Assembly: GCF_958299795.1 (NCBI RefSeq)
Contig: NC_133205.1
Coordinates: 9,475,015-9,539,014 of the forward strand
DNA length: 64,000 nt
Origin: Porites lutea
Taxonomy: Eukaryota > Cnidaria > Anthozoa > Scleractinia > Poritidae
Reading direction: 5' to 3'
Positions 32,563-45,075 of the stretch are shown one piece after another (positions within the stretch are counted from its first letter, which is position 1; every line of letters starts with the position of its first letter). The notes under the pieces are model-generated. The model was not told the DNA's origin and did not search any database. It was given only the letters and a program-made list of their open reading frames with translations. A program made the translations under genes and the position numbers.

Positions 32563-34910
32563 ATGGTTAATAAAGCCATCAAAAGCTCAATCTCAGGATT
32601 GCTGGTTTTTGCCTTCTGTACAGCAGGCCTCGTGAAAATTACTGACAAAATGGCTCCAGAAGTTCACAAGCAAATGGTAAGATCTGTGGTTCTCTAAGTC
32701 TAAATTTAGTCTGTAACGTTTCTAGTAGAGCAAGTAATCATACGTATCATCTGATTTTGCCTTCTCGCGCCCGAAGAGTTTGCTGTTGTAATAACAGCAA
32801 TCTGTACGTAGGTGATGAGTTAATTAATCTCACGCACAATCGAAGACGAGGCCTTGCAGTTGTCAGCAGTGGACTGTCAGTAACAAACTAGTGTATATCA
32901 TGTACTGTTAATATGATGTAATAGATGCTCGGAATGTTTATTCAACTGTACTGTAGGGTTCCAAGAGGGGCGTTAAATAGATAGGGGGCGTTTAAAAGGC
33001 TTTGCATTTATGAGACACTCCATTTTTTTTCCAAACCCCCCTCCCCTCCGGTGGATGAGTGGATTCCTTCCACCCTTCCACCTCATTTTTTTGTCAGAAC
33101 CCTTTGAAAAAAAAACCTTTCCTACGCGCCTCATTTTTGTTGTTTCCTTTGAAAACAGATTCCTACTTACCAGTTATCTGCTGAGGATGCTCATCCTAGG
33201 GAAGGTGGGGGGATCGGAATAAAAATGGAACATGACCCTATTCTCATAACTGTGTAATGCATCAGTCAATTCCAGCTGCGCCCAGCACCCCCCCCGGGCT
33301 ACTGCGGGGCATTTGCCCACCTTGTCAGTCCCAGGGGTGGGGCATTTGCAAATTTTGTGCTGCCCGGGGGCCGGGCATTCGCCAACCCCGGGGCCATTCC
33401 TGAGCTTTTGACACGCACGCGGTTTCCTATCAGAAAATAACTACACAGAGGATTTTACTGGGAAAGAAAGCAGATTGGCTCATCTGCCAAGGACAGGAAA
33501 AATCAGGAAGAGGTTTGTAAAGGCATGTTCTTGATTTTATGCATGCATTTCTTCATTGCTTATCGAGCCAGAATTACATTGCGAAATCGGGAGCTATCGA
33601 CGTGAATCAACGTTTTTTGGTTATTGAATCAAATTTCTGTTGATATTATTTGAAGAACATCCTTTCATTTTTATAAAACTATTCATAACATATAACTTGA
33701 CAGCACTCTATTATTTTAATGGTTATAATTTTACATCAATACCAAAATTATAAACTGGTGCATGTCGTTGCGGCGTGAAGTCTTAATTAGAATCATAGCA
33801 CTATTACAAAGGAAGACGTTAACTGAAACAAAAAATTCAAATTAAAATGCTTAAAACGGCACTATTCAACTATGCGATCAATGAAAAATGTTGCAGTGTT
33901 TACGGAGGACGGGGCATTTGCCCTCTTTTTTCGTCCCCACCCCGGGGGATTTGACAGCTCAAGAGTCCCCACCCCCCGGAATTTGCCATCCAAGGCAAAA
34001 AAAATGCTAATGCCCGAGAGTCAGCCCGGGGGGGCGCTGGGTGCAGCTGGAATTGACTGATGCATAAAGCAAACTCAACAACACTAGTAATAAAATGAGT
34101 TTATAAAATAGCAAAATATCCAGTCCATCCATTGATATGTCTAGTCCATCTGCAGATCCAAATTTCAACCTCAATGTCAGAATTCTCATTCAGGGTCATT
34201 GTGCTGTCATCGTTATCCTATCCTTTGTTTGCACTAGAAATGGCTTCCTGTTGACAGATTTTTTGCAAGTAAAACAAAATTTTTGCAAAGTGCAAATGAG
34301 GTCTAAATTAACTGATTTTGCCCCTTTTTTGCTATTTCCTAGTATTTTGAAGTAATTGTCATGGGGGGCGGGGGGGGGGGTATCTATTAGGAGGAGAGTA
34401 GAGGGCATTTGTTAAGGAGAGGAATCTAATTCAAACTCAAAAAAATAAAAGGGAGGTGTCTATTAGACAAGAGGCATTTATTTGAGAGAGTGCGTCTATT
34501 AGATCATTTACAGTACATCAATAAGCCTTCTCTTTTTGAAGTTTTTCAGTTGCTTATCACAGTATTGTTTTTTATTTTCAACCCACCAGAAAAGAGAGTT
34601 TGTTGACTTGGCAAAAGTTCATCCTATAAAGGTGTGGTTTGGTCGAAATGTGAATCCAGAACTTCATCGCATCATGATTGGATATGTTGAAGTTTTATGT
34701 GGTCTTTTGCTGTATGCAGGGCCAAGGTCCCTGAAATTAGCAAGCACAGTGATACTGTTAATTGTCATGACTGTAATGATGCAGGGTCTATATTGGCTTG
34801 GAAAGCCTGCCATCATGTTTACACCAGCATCACTCTGCACCATACTGCTTCTCTGCAATTTTTTGAACTTGCTGAGTGAGCCATCAGTGAAGGAAAAGAG
34901 GAAAGAGTGA
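32563..34910 (+). CDS. TMEM35B: TMEM35B-like DoxX-type membrane protein
   Basis: Two coding exons, 32563-32676 and 34590-34910, join in phase 0 across ATG|GTAAGA and CACCAG|AAAA to give 144 residues. The protein has four hydrophobic spans and a lysine-rich C-terminal tail, which is the size and layout of the TMEM35 family. HPIKVWF and GYVEVLCGLLL line up with the LKVFGY and GFLELLAGLLL stretches that I recall from vertebrate TMEM35B, and fit it better than TMEM35A (NACHO), the nicotinic receptor chaperone. The function of TMEM35B is poorly defined. An ER or other endomembrane location is inferred. An in-frame ATG upstream at 32491 is less likely because the downstream one fits the family length. 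The 1.9-kb intron carries an 807-bp MITE. Confidence 0.8.
33258..34064. mobile_element. PIF/Harbinger-like MITE, 807 bp, in the TMEM35B intron
   Basis: The TIRs begin TGCATCAGTCAATTCCAGCT and end with the reverse complement (AGCTGGAATTGACTGATGCA). TAA lies on both sides, fitting the TWA target of Harbinger-type elements. G/C-rich inner repeats (CATTTGCC motifs) follow. A fragment with the same tip occurs at 47872-47892. No transposase is present. Confidence 0.8.
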
Positions 34911-36624
34911 TCTTAAACAATGGTATCCTTCCTGCTCACTACCACCAGCAGCCAAGATGAGAACACATGCATTCAAGTCACGTGAATCAAGCAATATTGC
35001 ATCATGACTGATTGACTTCCGTTTCATTTGTCTCAGAATTTGGCCTACTTATTTGCTCATCTGCGAATAATTTCAAATAATCCTACAAATCTATGTCTAA
35101 AGAATTTCAACCTTCTTTTCAGTAGTACAGTGATAGGATCTGGCCAGTTAACTTAAAATCAGTGAGATTCCATTTGGTAATATAAGCACTTTAACTCTTT
35201 TAAGACAGTCAGCCAGTAGTGGAAAAAACTGCATTTTTCACTTTTTGGGAATGGCCTAACATAATTTCTGCAACAATAGGGACATCTTTTTCAGACTAAT
35301 CAGATGTAATTAAGCAGGTTTTTTTTGTTTTTTGCACATGTGCATAAGCCAAAATTTGGACTTTTTTACATGAATCTATTTAGATTTTTCTCTCTTGCTC
35401 CCTTTGTTCTCTTTTCCTTTCTTTTTTTTATATTCAGTTTCTTGCTCACTTAGGGACCAGGAGAAAAAAGTAAAAGAGTGTCAAAGGCATTACTTTTGCT
35501 GTAACCTGGTTTCTCAGGGGGCTTATCATTACACAAACTGCGCGGATGGAAATGTTGTGCATACTGTAAACGTAAAACTACAAGAAAACTAGACGTAGTG
35601 GAAGAAAGACGCATTACAAAGTATAGAGTGATTTTACTAAACGCATGAAACAATATGTAACAATTAGTGCCAAATAGCACAGAGTAAACAAAACAGACAA
35701 AAGAAAACAATGAAATGAGAGTGTAATACTGGGTATTAGTCTACTATCTATTTCACGGTTTAAGTAAAATCAATCTATCCAAATCCTCTGATCAGACCAA
35801 AAAGAGTGGAAAAATTGTATCGCATCGAAACACAGCCCACATTTAGAAAGCTTTCCAAACGGAATTGCGCGAACCATTTGAGATATATAAGTGACATTTG
35901 ACTTTTCCAACAGAAGTTTCTGATTCGCCCATGTAAAATGTAACACGTACCAATAACCCTTTTCGAAGATGTCACGTAAAATGGTAATTTTCTTATTCTT
36001 CATTTATTCAAAAAACCAAAACAATAGATCGATTTTTCTTACCGAATTTAGTTAAACTGCGAAGTTTCATAAGGATTAGTCGCAAACTTCCGGCAAACTA
36101 CAAGGAAATGTATGGCTGTGGGGGCAAGACTGCGCCACTTCCTTGTAAAAGTACCTCAACTTGCAGCCCCATGCTCTATTAGTTTACGACATATCCTCAT
36201 GAAAGTTCACAGTTTTTCTAAATTCGACATGATAAATCGAAATCACGATAAAGCGTTGTTTTTTGGTCTTTATGAAAAATGCACGAACAATTTCAAATGT
36301 TGCGTGACATCGGATATGTAAATTACCATCTGTTCTCGCGTGCTCTTGCACTTTCGCGCCAAAAAAGAGGGTTGCTTAAACTCGCTCTGGGTCCAGGCCG
36401 TTGTGTCCATCCCCATAAATAAAAGCGCTTCTTTTGATACAAGAAATCATCCCTAGCTAATCTCTTCAACAATAAATACGGTTTCCTTTCATGACGGCAA
36501 TCAGTTTGGCGAAAAAGCTGCGTAATTCCTGAGTATGGTAGGTATATTCAACAGATTTTAAAAAATAACAAGGGATTATTTCCGGGCCCTGTCAGGTAAC
36601 GCCCCCCTCTTGAAGCGAACGAAA
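34911..36624. other. 3' flank of TMEM35B-like gene and promoter region of the collagen-like gene
   Basis: No protein gene is supported. Short frames on both strands lack domains. A TTTCGCGCCAAAA sequence at about 36351 resembles an E2F site, about 270 bp before the next start codon. This is a single-motif observation. Confidence 0.4.
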
Positions 36625-39600
36625 ATGGTGGAGGTACAGTCGTCCGCTATGATCCTTGGTATTTTGCTCTGTTGTCTCACTGAAAACACAGCAAGGTTTG
36701 TCAAATTTTGAATATAATCCTTAAGTTTATGTTTAAGCGTAACAATTCCCTACGATGTAAAAGAAAAGCACACTTAAGTCATATATATTGCGTGGCTTGT
36801 CCCCGCTGAGCGTGTGTTCTGTGCGAGAATCGAATCAAACCACAGCGTTTAGTTTGCCTTATCTCGAGCGATACCTAAGAGTCTAAAGAATTATATTTTG
36901 ATAAGATTAATTGCTTTCTACAATGTAGGTAATGCTAAATTAAATCCGAATAAAACATGTGGTCATTTCTGCATAGTCAGATGGTTGACCACCTTTTGAC
37001 TGCACCGACTGATTCAGCCATCACAGTACATACAACGTGTAATATTGCAGTTACATTATCAATATTAATCGTTTGTGGTTCAGAGAAAAAATTCATTAAA
37101 ATCGAGGTAGAGCTCTGCGAAAATGCCCTAAGGTTTTTGTTTTCCAGAGCTCCCTGGGAGCTTCCGTAGTAAAACATCCGGGGGGGAAGGGGGCAGGGGT
37201 AGCCCTATAATGGCCTATACCGGGAGGCTCCGCCCCAAAGGGATACCTTTTTCTGGCTTCAGGTAAATAAAGGGGTAGGGATTTTACTCATTGAAGTATA
37301 TGAATGGGTAGGGAAATCTGTCATTTGGGTCTGTGAAAGGGCCCAAAGGGCCGAATGGATGAATTTTATGGCTTTATAAAGTCGGGTAACGGTCTGTATT
37401 TGTGATTAATTCCTATTTAAATGCCAAGGCATTTACAGCAGTTAAAAGGGATGCAAAATTCTAAATGAGGTATATGAAAGGGGTACCTTTTTTGTGAAAA
37501 ATGGCTTATAAGAGGATATAAGGGTTTGGACCTTGGGGCGGAGCCTTCCCGCATAAAAATAGTTACCACCTACCCTGGCCACAGAGGTCCATTGTTGAAA
37601 CACCTTGGATGAAATAAACTGTGTTCATGCGCCTCGTTGTCACAGCTTCCTTGCAAACCATCAGGAATTAGGTAAAGAAAAACCCCTCTGGCCCCCAGGT
37701 TAGTCACCACCAAATACTCAAATTTTCAAACAAAACAGGTAAATTTAAGTTGATCTTTGCTTTGCTTTGTGTTTGCTTATTATTTTAGGAATCCTCCAAA
37801 AATTGTTACAAAAGGTGGAAGCCTTGTTTTACAAGCTGGTGAAGATGGTAACATTGTGTTTGAGCCTGCTCATGGAAAACAAGTTCTTATTGGTGGAAAT
37901 GCATTAGTACGGCATTTGAATACTGTTAACTTCTTCAGCTAATATAAGTCCCCCCAGTTATTGGCCCATCTACCTGTAAACAAAAAATACATCCCTGCAG
38001 TTAAAAAGCCCCTGGATATAAGCCCTCTTTTGCTTGTATTAAAATGAGTTAGATTTGTTATGATGTTTTGAGTAAATTCGAAAGGTATTTCGATCAGTAC
38101 TGCTTAGTATCTTGCACTGTTTTGAAATGCTCTTTTGCAGCTCGGTTAGAAGCCCCCTGGATATAAGCCCCGCCCTTCATAAGCCTTCCCAAAACCCTTA
38201 CAAAGTTGTATAAGCCCAGATCGAGCTTATTGGCAGAAGTTTATGGTAATGCTTAACCCCAACTGACGGTCTCCATTAGAAAAACACCCCTTGGCTACAT
38301 ATTTCCTCTTTAGAGGGGATGTTTTTGAATGGAGTCCTTCCACTGACATTTATCTTCTTGGAAAAACATAATTTCAGCTTGCGATAGACCGTGTATGCAG
38401 TGTGCATTTTCAGTCCTTTGAGGTTCAATGACTGAATATCCATTTCAAGAAGCCCTTAGGTCTGATGACGGTTTTGGACATGTGCTACCCATAGCCCTCC
38501 AAATTTAGATTTATCATCACTTTTTTGGTGCTTAAATTGTGAACCAAAACAGATTTGAAATATTATAATCACATCATATCCTAGATTATAAATCCCAAGA
38601 AAATGACTTCATAGGGCGGTACATAGCTGTAAAGGTATTTTGTGGGAGTAGCCATTTTTCCTGCTTTTTCTACAGAAAAGCAATCTTATGCCTTTTCCCA
38701 CCTACCCTGCTAGCATGATTACGCCCATTAAATTCCTTGCAAAGGGGACCTTAAGATACACCATCTTTGGCTACGGGTACAGGAAAGGGGACTTGCTTGC
38801 CATGCAATGATTTCCCAGATGTGGTGGTGGCATCATTACTCTAGATAACAGGGAGCCTATAGCCATTTCTCCAAAATGAGAAGCAGCCTACTTACAGCCC
38901 CCTCCCCCTGCCCTGTTTACTGGAAAGATTTGGGAATCTTGAAGTCTTTTTTACTTCACTTACATGTTACAGGTCAAAATTACATTCAGGTTAAAATTTT
39001 TTAGCCTAGATTTTTTAACCTAGGTTAATTGATTCTCAATTTCCTTTGTCTCCTAGCTAGCCTTAATTATTCATGTATTTAGGGCTAGGAGACAAAGGAA
39101 AATGAAGATCAACCTAGCTTAAAAAAATTTTAACCTGAATTTAATTTTGACCTGTAACATATACATTGAAAATTTTATTATTTTTTCAGTATAATATTAT
39201 TATTATACTGTCACTGCACAAGTAGCAGGAAAGATAATCCTTGCAGAAGTATCACACGCTGAACCTCTCTCCATACTCATTTTGTAAGACAGTATGTATA
39301 TATATATATATCGTCCTTGTTCACACTCATAAATATCTGGAAAAATTCCTTTAGCATGATCATGTGTATAATTCGTTTATCATTTCACAGAATATATCAG
39401 GAAGTACAGGAGCTAAAGGGGAGGTAAAATCTTCACTCTATTATTCACTAATATTGTTTACTAACATTCTAGTAATAAAAACAAAGCTTTTGAGTTTTTT
39501 AATAACCATAACTTGAATGTTCTTTTCTATTTTTTTGATCAAAGAAAGGGGATCAAGGACCTCAAGGCCCAGTAAGATAAAACTTCATATTTTGATAATT

Positions 39601-42600
39601 TATTTCAGCTCAGTGCTACCTGCAAATAACTGAGTGATCAACCTACAAATTGAATGTACTTTTTTCATTCTTTTCCTTCCAGGGTGGAAAAACTGGAGAT
39701 ATGGGAAAGCCTGGACAGGTCAGTTTGTTAAGAACATTATTAACAGCAAAAACTTTTGACCTTTTTTTCCAATCATTTTCATGAAAAATGAGCAACCAGC
39801 ACTTCAAAACGTGCATTTAACAGCTTGATAAATGTTTGTCTATTTTAATGACTTAATTATTGTTTCCAATTTCTTCTTATCTTCTCAACAAGAATGGTAC
39901 CAAAGGAGAGAAAGGAGAGCCAGGACAAATAGTAAATGTGGTAATTAATTTCCTGCTTGATCTTTATGTTTTAGTTCCAAACATTTTACAAATCTTCTTA
40001 AAAAGATCTTATTCTATTTTTTATTTTTGGTGCTGGTACTTGTTGCACTCAAAGATCACCTAAGATGGTAAATTAGAATACATTCACAGCAGTCTACATC
40101 TACATCTTCATTTTTTCATCTACCAGATAACTAACTAATCTGTAGGTTGCACTGATATCCAAAATTAACTGTAGGCTCTTAACAAATAAATGAGAAAACA
40201 GATAGTGAGTACAATTTGAAAATACCAATAATTTCAGTTATATTACTATTATTAGTATATATTAATATTTATATAACAAAATTTCCTGTTTCAGAAAGGT
40301 GATCAAGGTCATCTTGAAAGGTTATGCTGATACGTGTTGTGATTAAGATATATTTTAATCTAGAACTGTCAGTACTCTTACTCAATGATGGACTATATGA
40401 CAAAATGTCCTCTCCAAATAGGAAACAATATTGGGGGTCTTCTTTATAAAAGAACTCTCAGCTTGTTCCATCTGATAGGACCTGATAGTTTAAAGATCCT
40501 GCAACCTACAGTTATCAGTAATTGAGTTATCAAATGTTATTTTCCTAGAATGGTACTGATGGCATTCGAGGACCTCCTGGTGAAAATGGAACAAAGGGAG
40601 AGCCTGGTCCTCGAGGGGCACCTGGACCATTATTTAACACTGTGAATCAGTCCACTTTGAGGTAAGGACTACAAAATTTTATTGAAAACAAGGGCATGTG
40701 TTAATAGACTCAATCCATATTAGATTCTTGTTTGTTATGTACTGGACATAGCCCATCAATAATATTAATAGTGTCCAGTGGGCCTTCTTCCCAATTTTGG
40801 ATCATGGGTGTGAATACCTTATTATTTTATAGCCTGATAATGACATCACTGTAATTCATGTTTGCCGACTCTTTTTCTTGACTTGATTTTGGCAATGAGA
40901 GGTATGATCATCAGTATTATAAGCAATAATTAAAATGACCTGGTACTCATTCATTTCACAGGTGCATGGCTAAATATTGTAGGGATCAGCATGGACTGAA
41001 AGCACTTATATTAACACAAGTTAACCCAAAGAACTTGTCTTGTAACATTTTCTTTTAGATGTGGTAATGCTAGTGATTATGGCTCAGTCAGGTTCATGTC
41101 TGGATTTCTTCAGGTAATCCCTGAGGGATCGGAGCAATGATAGTTCTATCAAGTAGCACTGGGAAATGTTCCCAGTGGCAGGGAGTAATGAGAAGTCACT
41201 GTTTAATTAGCAGGCTGATCTGTTTAGAGTTTCTTCTTGGCTTGTCATCTGGTTCTCGTTTCTGTGAGACTAACATCTAAAGGCCAATTTGTTTTAGAAT
41301 GTAAGGGCCCAAGGTTTATCAGCTTCATGATTATTAAACCTCAGTAAACATGTTTAAAATGGCATTACTATAAGTCTGTGGCCTACTCAAGATAATAATT
41401 TTTATTGACTTTGATTCAATCCTCAGTTAGTTTCAAAAAATGATCCACCTGTGTAGAAATCAAATGTAGTTTTTCTGAGTTAAGTTCTATCATATACTGG
41501 ATATTAATCTGGAAAAATTTATACTGTGAGCACTGCACGACTCTTTTAACACATAAATTCTTGTTTTTTTTTTTCCTTCATGCACCTGTAGGTCTGTACA
41601 GAAATGGGTTGGCAGAAACTGGCATTTCAAGACAGTCTATGCCAAACGAACATCCCAAAGATGAACCATGAAGCCTTTCAAACTGCAACCTTGGCCGTTT
41701 TATTCCAGTTTAATGGCAATTTGAATGTCAATTTTGGTCCTAATATGAATATCACAAACATAACAACAGGTAGCAGAACTTGTTGTAAGTCAACATAAGT
41801 TGAGAGTTACATGTATGCTATTTAAAATAATTTTTCTAAAAGCACAAGTATTTGTTCGTTATGTACCCCGAGGTGTAACAGGTGACTTCTCTGACCATCA
41901 ACTGGATTGGACAGAAAACTAAATTTTTACCACCTGCTTTTCTGGAGCAGTTGTAGGATTTTGACAAGGGAAAGGTCACCTCTGATGAAAGTTTGTATCT
42001 AAGGTGAAAAGATACTCGTGGCAAGAGGATGGGTGAAGATCGAGGTACCCAAGGAATTCCTTCTCCTCGATAGACCCTCCCACAATGTTCACATGTATGC
42101 CACTAAAACACTACATTTCCAAGGATTCTGTTTAAGTATAAATGCTCCCTTCCACCAGGGTTTTTAAGTTGTCAAAATATCAGTGATGGTTGTCAGTTGT
42201 CTGACTCACCAACACTCCCCTTGCACAGATGAACCAGTGCTAATGAAAATGGAACAATTTTTTGCTTTATTCTGATTTAGAGTACCAACAAAAGGGAGGG
42301 CGAAACACCACTCAGTATGTTGAAAGTTTAATGGGGAAAGCAGTCCAGCTGAAAGGTCAGGAGTACATCAATTTACATGGTATACCAGCAGATTTCTGGA
42401 CTTATGATGAATGGTCTGTCATGGGCTTAATGAGATTTCATGATGATGGCATATTGGGCAGCAGTAAAGAGATACCTGTTTTAGGTGATGGAGAACCTCT
42501 CAAAGATAAAGGATTTCATCTTGGTTTAATTAAACAGGTACTTCATGATATGCGAAGAGATAGGACACAATACGTACAGCACCTCTAACCATGACAAACT

Positions 42601-43622
42601 GTGTGCAACAAAACCTTTGATGCCTTTTCAATATTTCTCTCTCTCTTTAGAAATTGTTGTTTGGTTTCTATTCCAATGATGTTACAGGAGTGACCACAAT
42701 AAATTACAATCAGTGGTATCATGTTACTTGGACTTGGAACAAAAATGACCTTGCGAATCCTCGGTAAGAGCAGTAGATGGTCACAAGTCTGAATCTAAAT
42801 GTTAGGGTAATAATATTGTTCCAAGAAACATTAACAATTAATTTGTTAAATTATATTTTATAATAAATTATTGCATGGCTGCTTCTGCCAGGGGAAAAGA
42901 TTAAGTGAATCTTTTGTTTTTGATAGGCAGGGTTGTCAAAAAAAATTTCAAGGACAAAGTTTGAAAGAAGACAGTGCTGGGAAATGGTGACACTTTGATA
43001 TATTCCCTCTATTTCGTTTTAATTAGCTGGTGAATGGAAGTAGCTGGCAATATCCGTGGTCACCAGCACTGTTTGACAACCCTGGATGGCTCACTTGGAA
43101 TTTCCCACATTTGTTCTGCAGGAATGAACCTCTCCGAACCACATTAACAAATCCTTGATTGACCAAGGTTGGTCAGTCAAGACATCTAGAATATCGGCCT
43201 CATTCTTTTTTAAAATTTTTTCTTGACCTCGACTTAATGTTGGTCCACAAATATGCCAAAAGCAATAGCCAAATTATATCCAGCCATCCTGACCTTAAAC
43301 TTGGTCAATAATGCATATTAAGTATTGCTTCATCAGTATGACCTTTGTTGAGCACCATATTCATGTGATTCATCTTTTTCTTTGTACATGTAACAGGAAA
43401 ATAATTATTGATGGCAATATAGATAAAGAGGACAAGCCTCAAAACAACTTCAAAGGAACAAGTGGGAAAACACAAATTGGAACTTGGTGGAATCAGAACA
43501 ATCTAAGAACAAATGTAGAAATTGATACTCTCTACATTGTCAACAAAGCAGTAATTTACCCATCCAGCAGCGTCTACCAACAGCAGTGTTACGCAAAGGT
43601 TTTTAACTCTTATATGCCATAG
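36625..43622 (+). CDS. Secreted collagen-like protein with C-terminal LamG/ConA-like domain
   Basis: Exons read from GT-AG junctions and phase: 36625-36695 (signal peptide, MILGILLCCL core), 37789 to about 37906 (donor uncertain), 39391-39423, 39545-39571, 39683-39718, 39893-39931, 40549-40661, 41059-41113, 41592-41769, 42281-42537, 42651-42763 and 43397-43622. The small middle exons are mostly phase 0 and encode Gly-X-Y triplets (GEKGEPG, GPRGAPG). The last four form a jelly-roll-like lectin domain with the pattern YNQWYHVTWTW, as in LamG folds. Many NxS/T sites suggest heavy N-glycosylation, and paired cysteines flank the lectin domain. It is likely an extracellular matrix or cell-surface protein. 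A further intron after 43598 (AAAG|GTTTTT) cannot be excluded. More exons may lie in 37907-39390. Confidence 0.75.
37212..37560. mobile_element. MITE in an intron of the collagen-like gene
   Basis: Inverted ends share GGCTCCGCCCCAAGG-type sequence (CGGGAGGCTCCGCCCC on the left, GGGGCGGAGCCTTCCCG on the right). It is non-coding. The target duplication is not clear. Confidence 0.65.
38967..39170. mobile_element. Foldback MITE in an intron of the collagen-like gene
   Basis: Arms of about 80-90 bp carry TTACAGGTCAAAATTACATT, AGGTTAAAATTTTTTA and CCTTTGTCTCCTAGC with their reverse complements. The centre is about 25 bp. It lies about 220 bp upstream of the 39391 exon. Confidence 0.85.
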
Positions 43623-45075
43623 TCCTGAATAGTCATGCTGATGAAGGTGCAGAATAGAGGCCTGTTAACACACCCAGAAGCAGGCCATTGAAACTACTGG
43701 TTCCCAATGTTTTCTAGACTGAAATGACGTTATAGTTAGGTCAAGATAAACTGGCCTTTACACTACAGTGAAATCAACACAAGTTAAAAACAGACACCAC
43801 TTAGAACAGTTCTCAAGATTGTACTCTAGCAGGGCCCAGTGGTCCCTGCTGCCTAACTTTTGCTCTTGGCCAGGGTGACTAGAAAATCGTAGATTTTCCA
43901 TAGAAATCATAATTATGTTGGTGACCTCGGCTTTCACAGGTTCAGAGCACTGGCACCCTTCAATTTTTATAAGAGTGCAGCCTTAGTATTAATAATTGTA
44001 ATAGGTGTACATGTCTTTCCTATAAAGAGTCAAAGAAAATGATTTAAGAACAGCAGGGACCGTGATATTTAGGATGTGTTGTTTGTCCATTTTAAGGAGA
44101 TGTCTGTCTTATAGAGGTATTATTTCGTTAAGAGAAAGTTGACTGTAAACTGCCTTGAGTTATAAACTCAGGGCACTTTCCATTTTTCAGAACTGCCTGG
44201 CCAGACCATTCCAGTCATAATGAAAATTTCACTTCTAATCAAAATTATCCAGCCACTTCAGTCAAATCCTTAATAGCATGCAAGAAGGTGATGGCTTTTC
44301 AGCGAAAACTTACTCTTAGAAAATGCTTATTGTTTTGTCAAAATGAATGGTTCCGCCAAGATCTGGCTGGAAAGTTCTGACTTTTGAGGAAAGCATCCTC
44401 CCCCCGTAAGTAAATTAGTCACCATAAGGAGATTTCATAGAGTATCTCCAAGTTATACTCTTAAACAAAACTTAACCAAATAGCTCACTGACCAGCATGC
44501 ATGAAATACAACTGAAGTTATCAAATAATATTATTATTAGGAGAAGAATAAAGCTGAAAATTTGTCCATGATAGTTTAAAGTTCATGGAATGACTTTTCA
44601 ACAGCATGCAAAAACAAGAAGCTGTTCTTTGGTCACTGTTCTGACATTACTTCCAGTCGGACAAAGGAGCACTTCAGCTTGTTAAACTAAAACCTTGTGG
44701 ACAAGCTCCCCACACTAATGATCTGGATCTGTTTTCTTTCAAAGACAAAGACATTAATTTTTTGCACTGCAGGGAAGTGGGTGTTCCCTGAACGGCAAGG
44801 TGCTCAGGACTCTTGTTAGGAAATAAGCTAAGCTCATACCACCAAATACATGTAGCTATCCCTTTGAAAGAGAAAGGAACTGTTTCTGAACTAGAGCTGT
44901 GGCTCTAATGGAGCCTACTGGTACTAACTGACTTCAGACAGACTGATGTTGTCAGTGACTGTTGGATTGTCAATAAATATTGTGATCCTGACTGCCAATC
45001 ATTCCTATGATACCTGGCTTGCACCTGCTGTCTGTTCACAGTGCTCCTTAGACTTCAAAATGCCACCACGGTTCA
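43623..45075. other. Convergent 3' ends of the collagen-like gene and POLR3G
   Basis: No coding region is supported. AATAAA sequences at about 44547 and 44974 (plus strand) are possible polyadenylation signals of the collagen-like gene. The POLR3G 3' UTR extends into this region from the other side. Confidence 0.45.

Noticed and set aside
40295-40320. Possible collagen exon KGDQG
   Set aside because: It has 26 bp between a plausible acceptor and the next GT, so its inclusion shifts the frame against the following phase-0 exon. Kept only as a finding.
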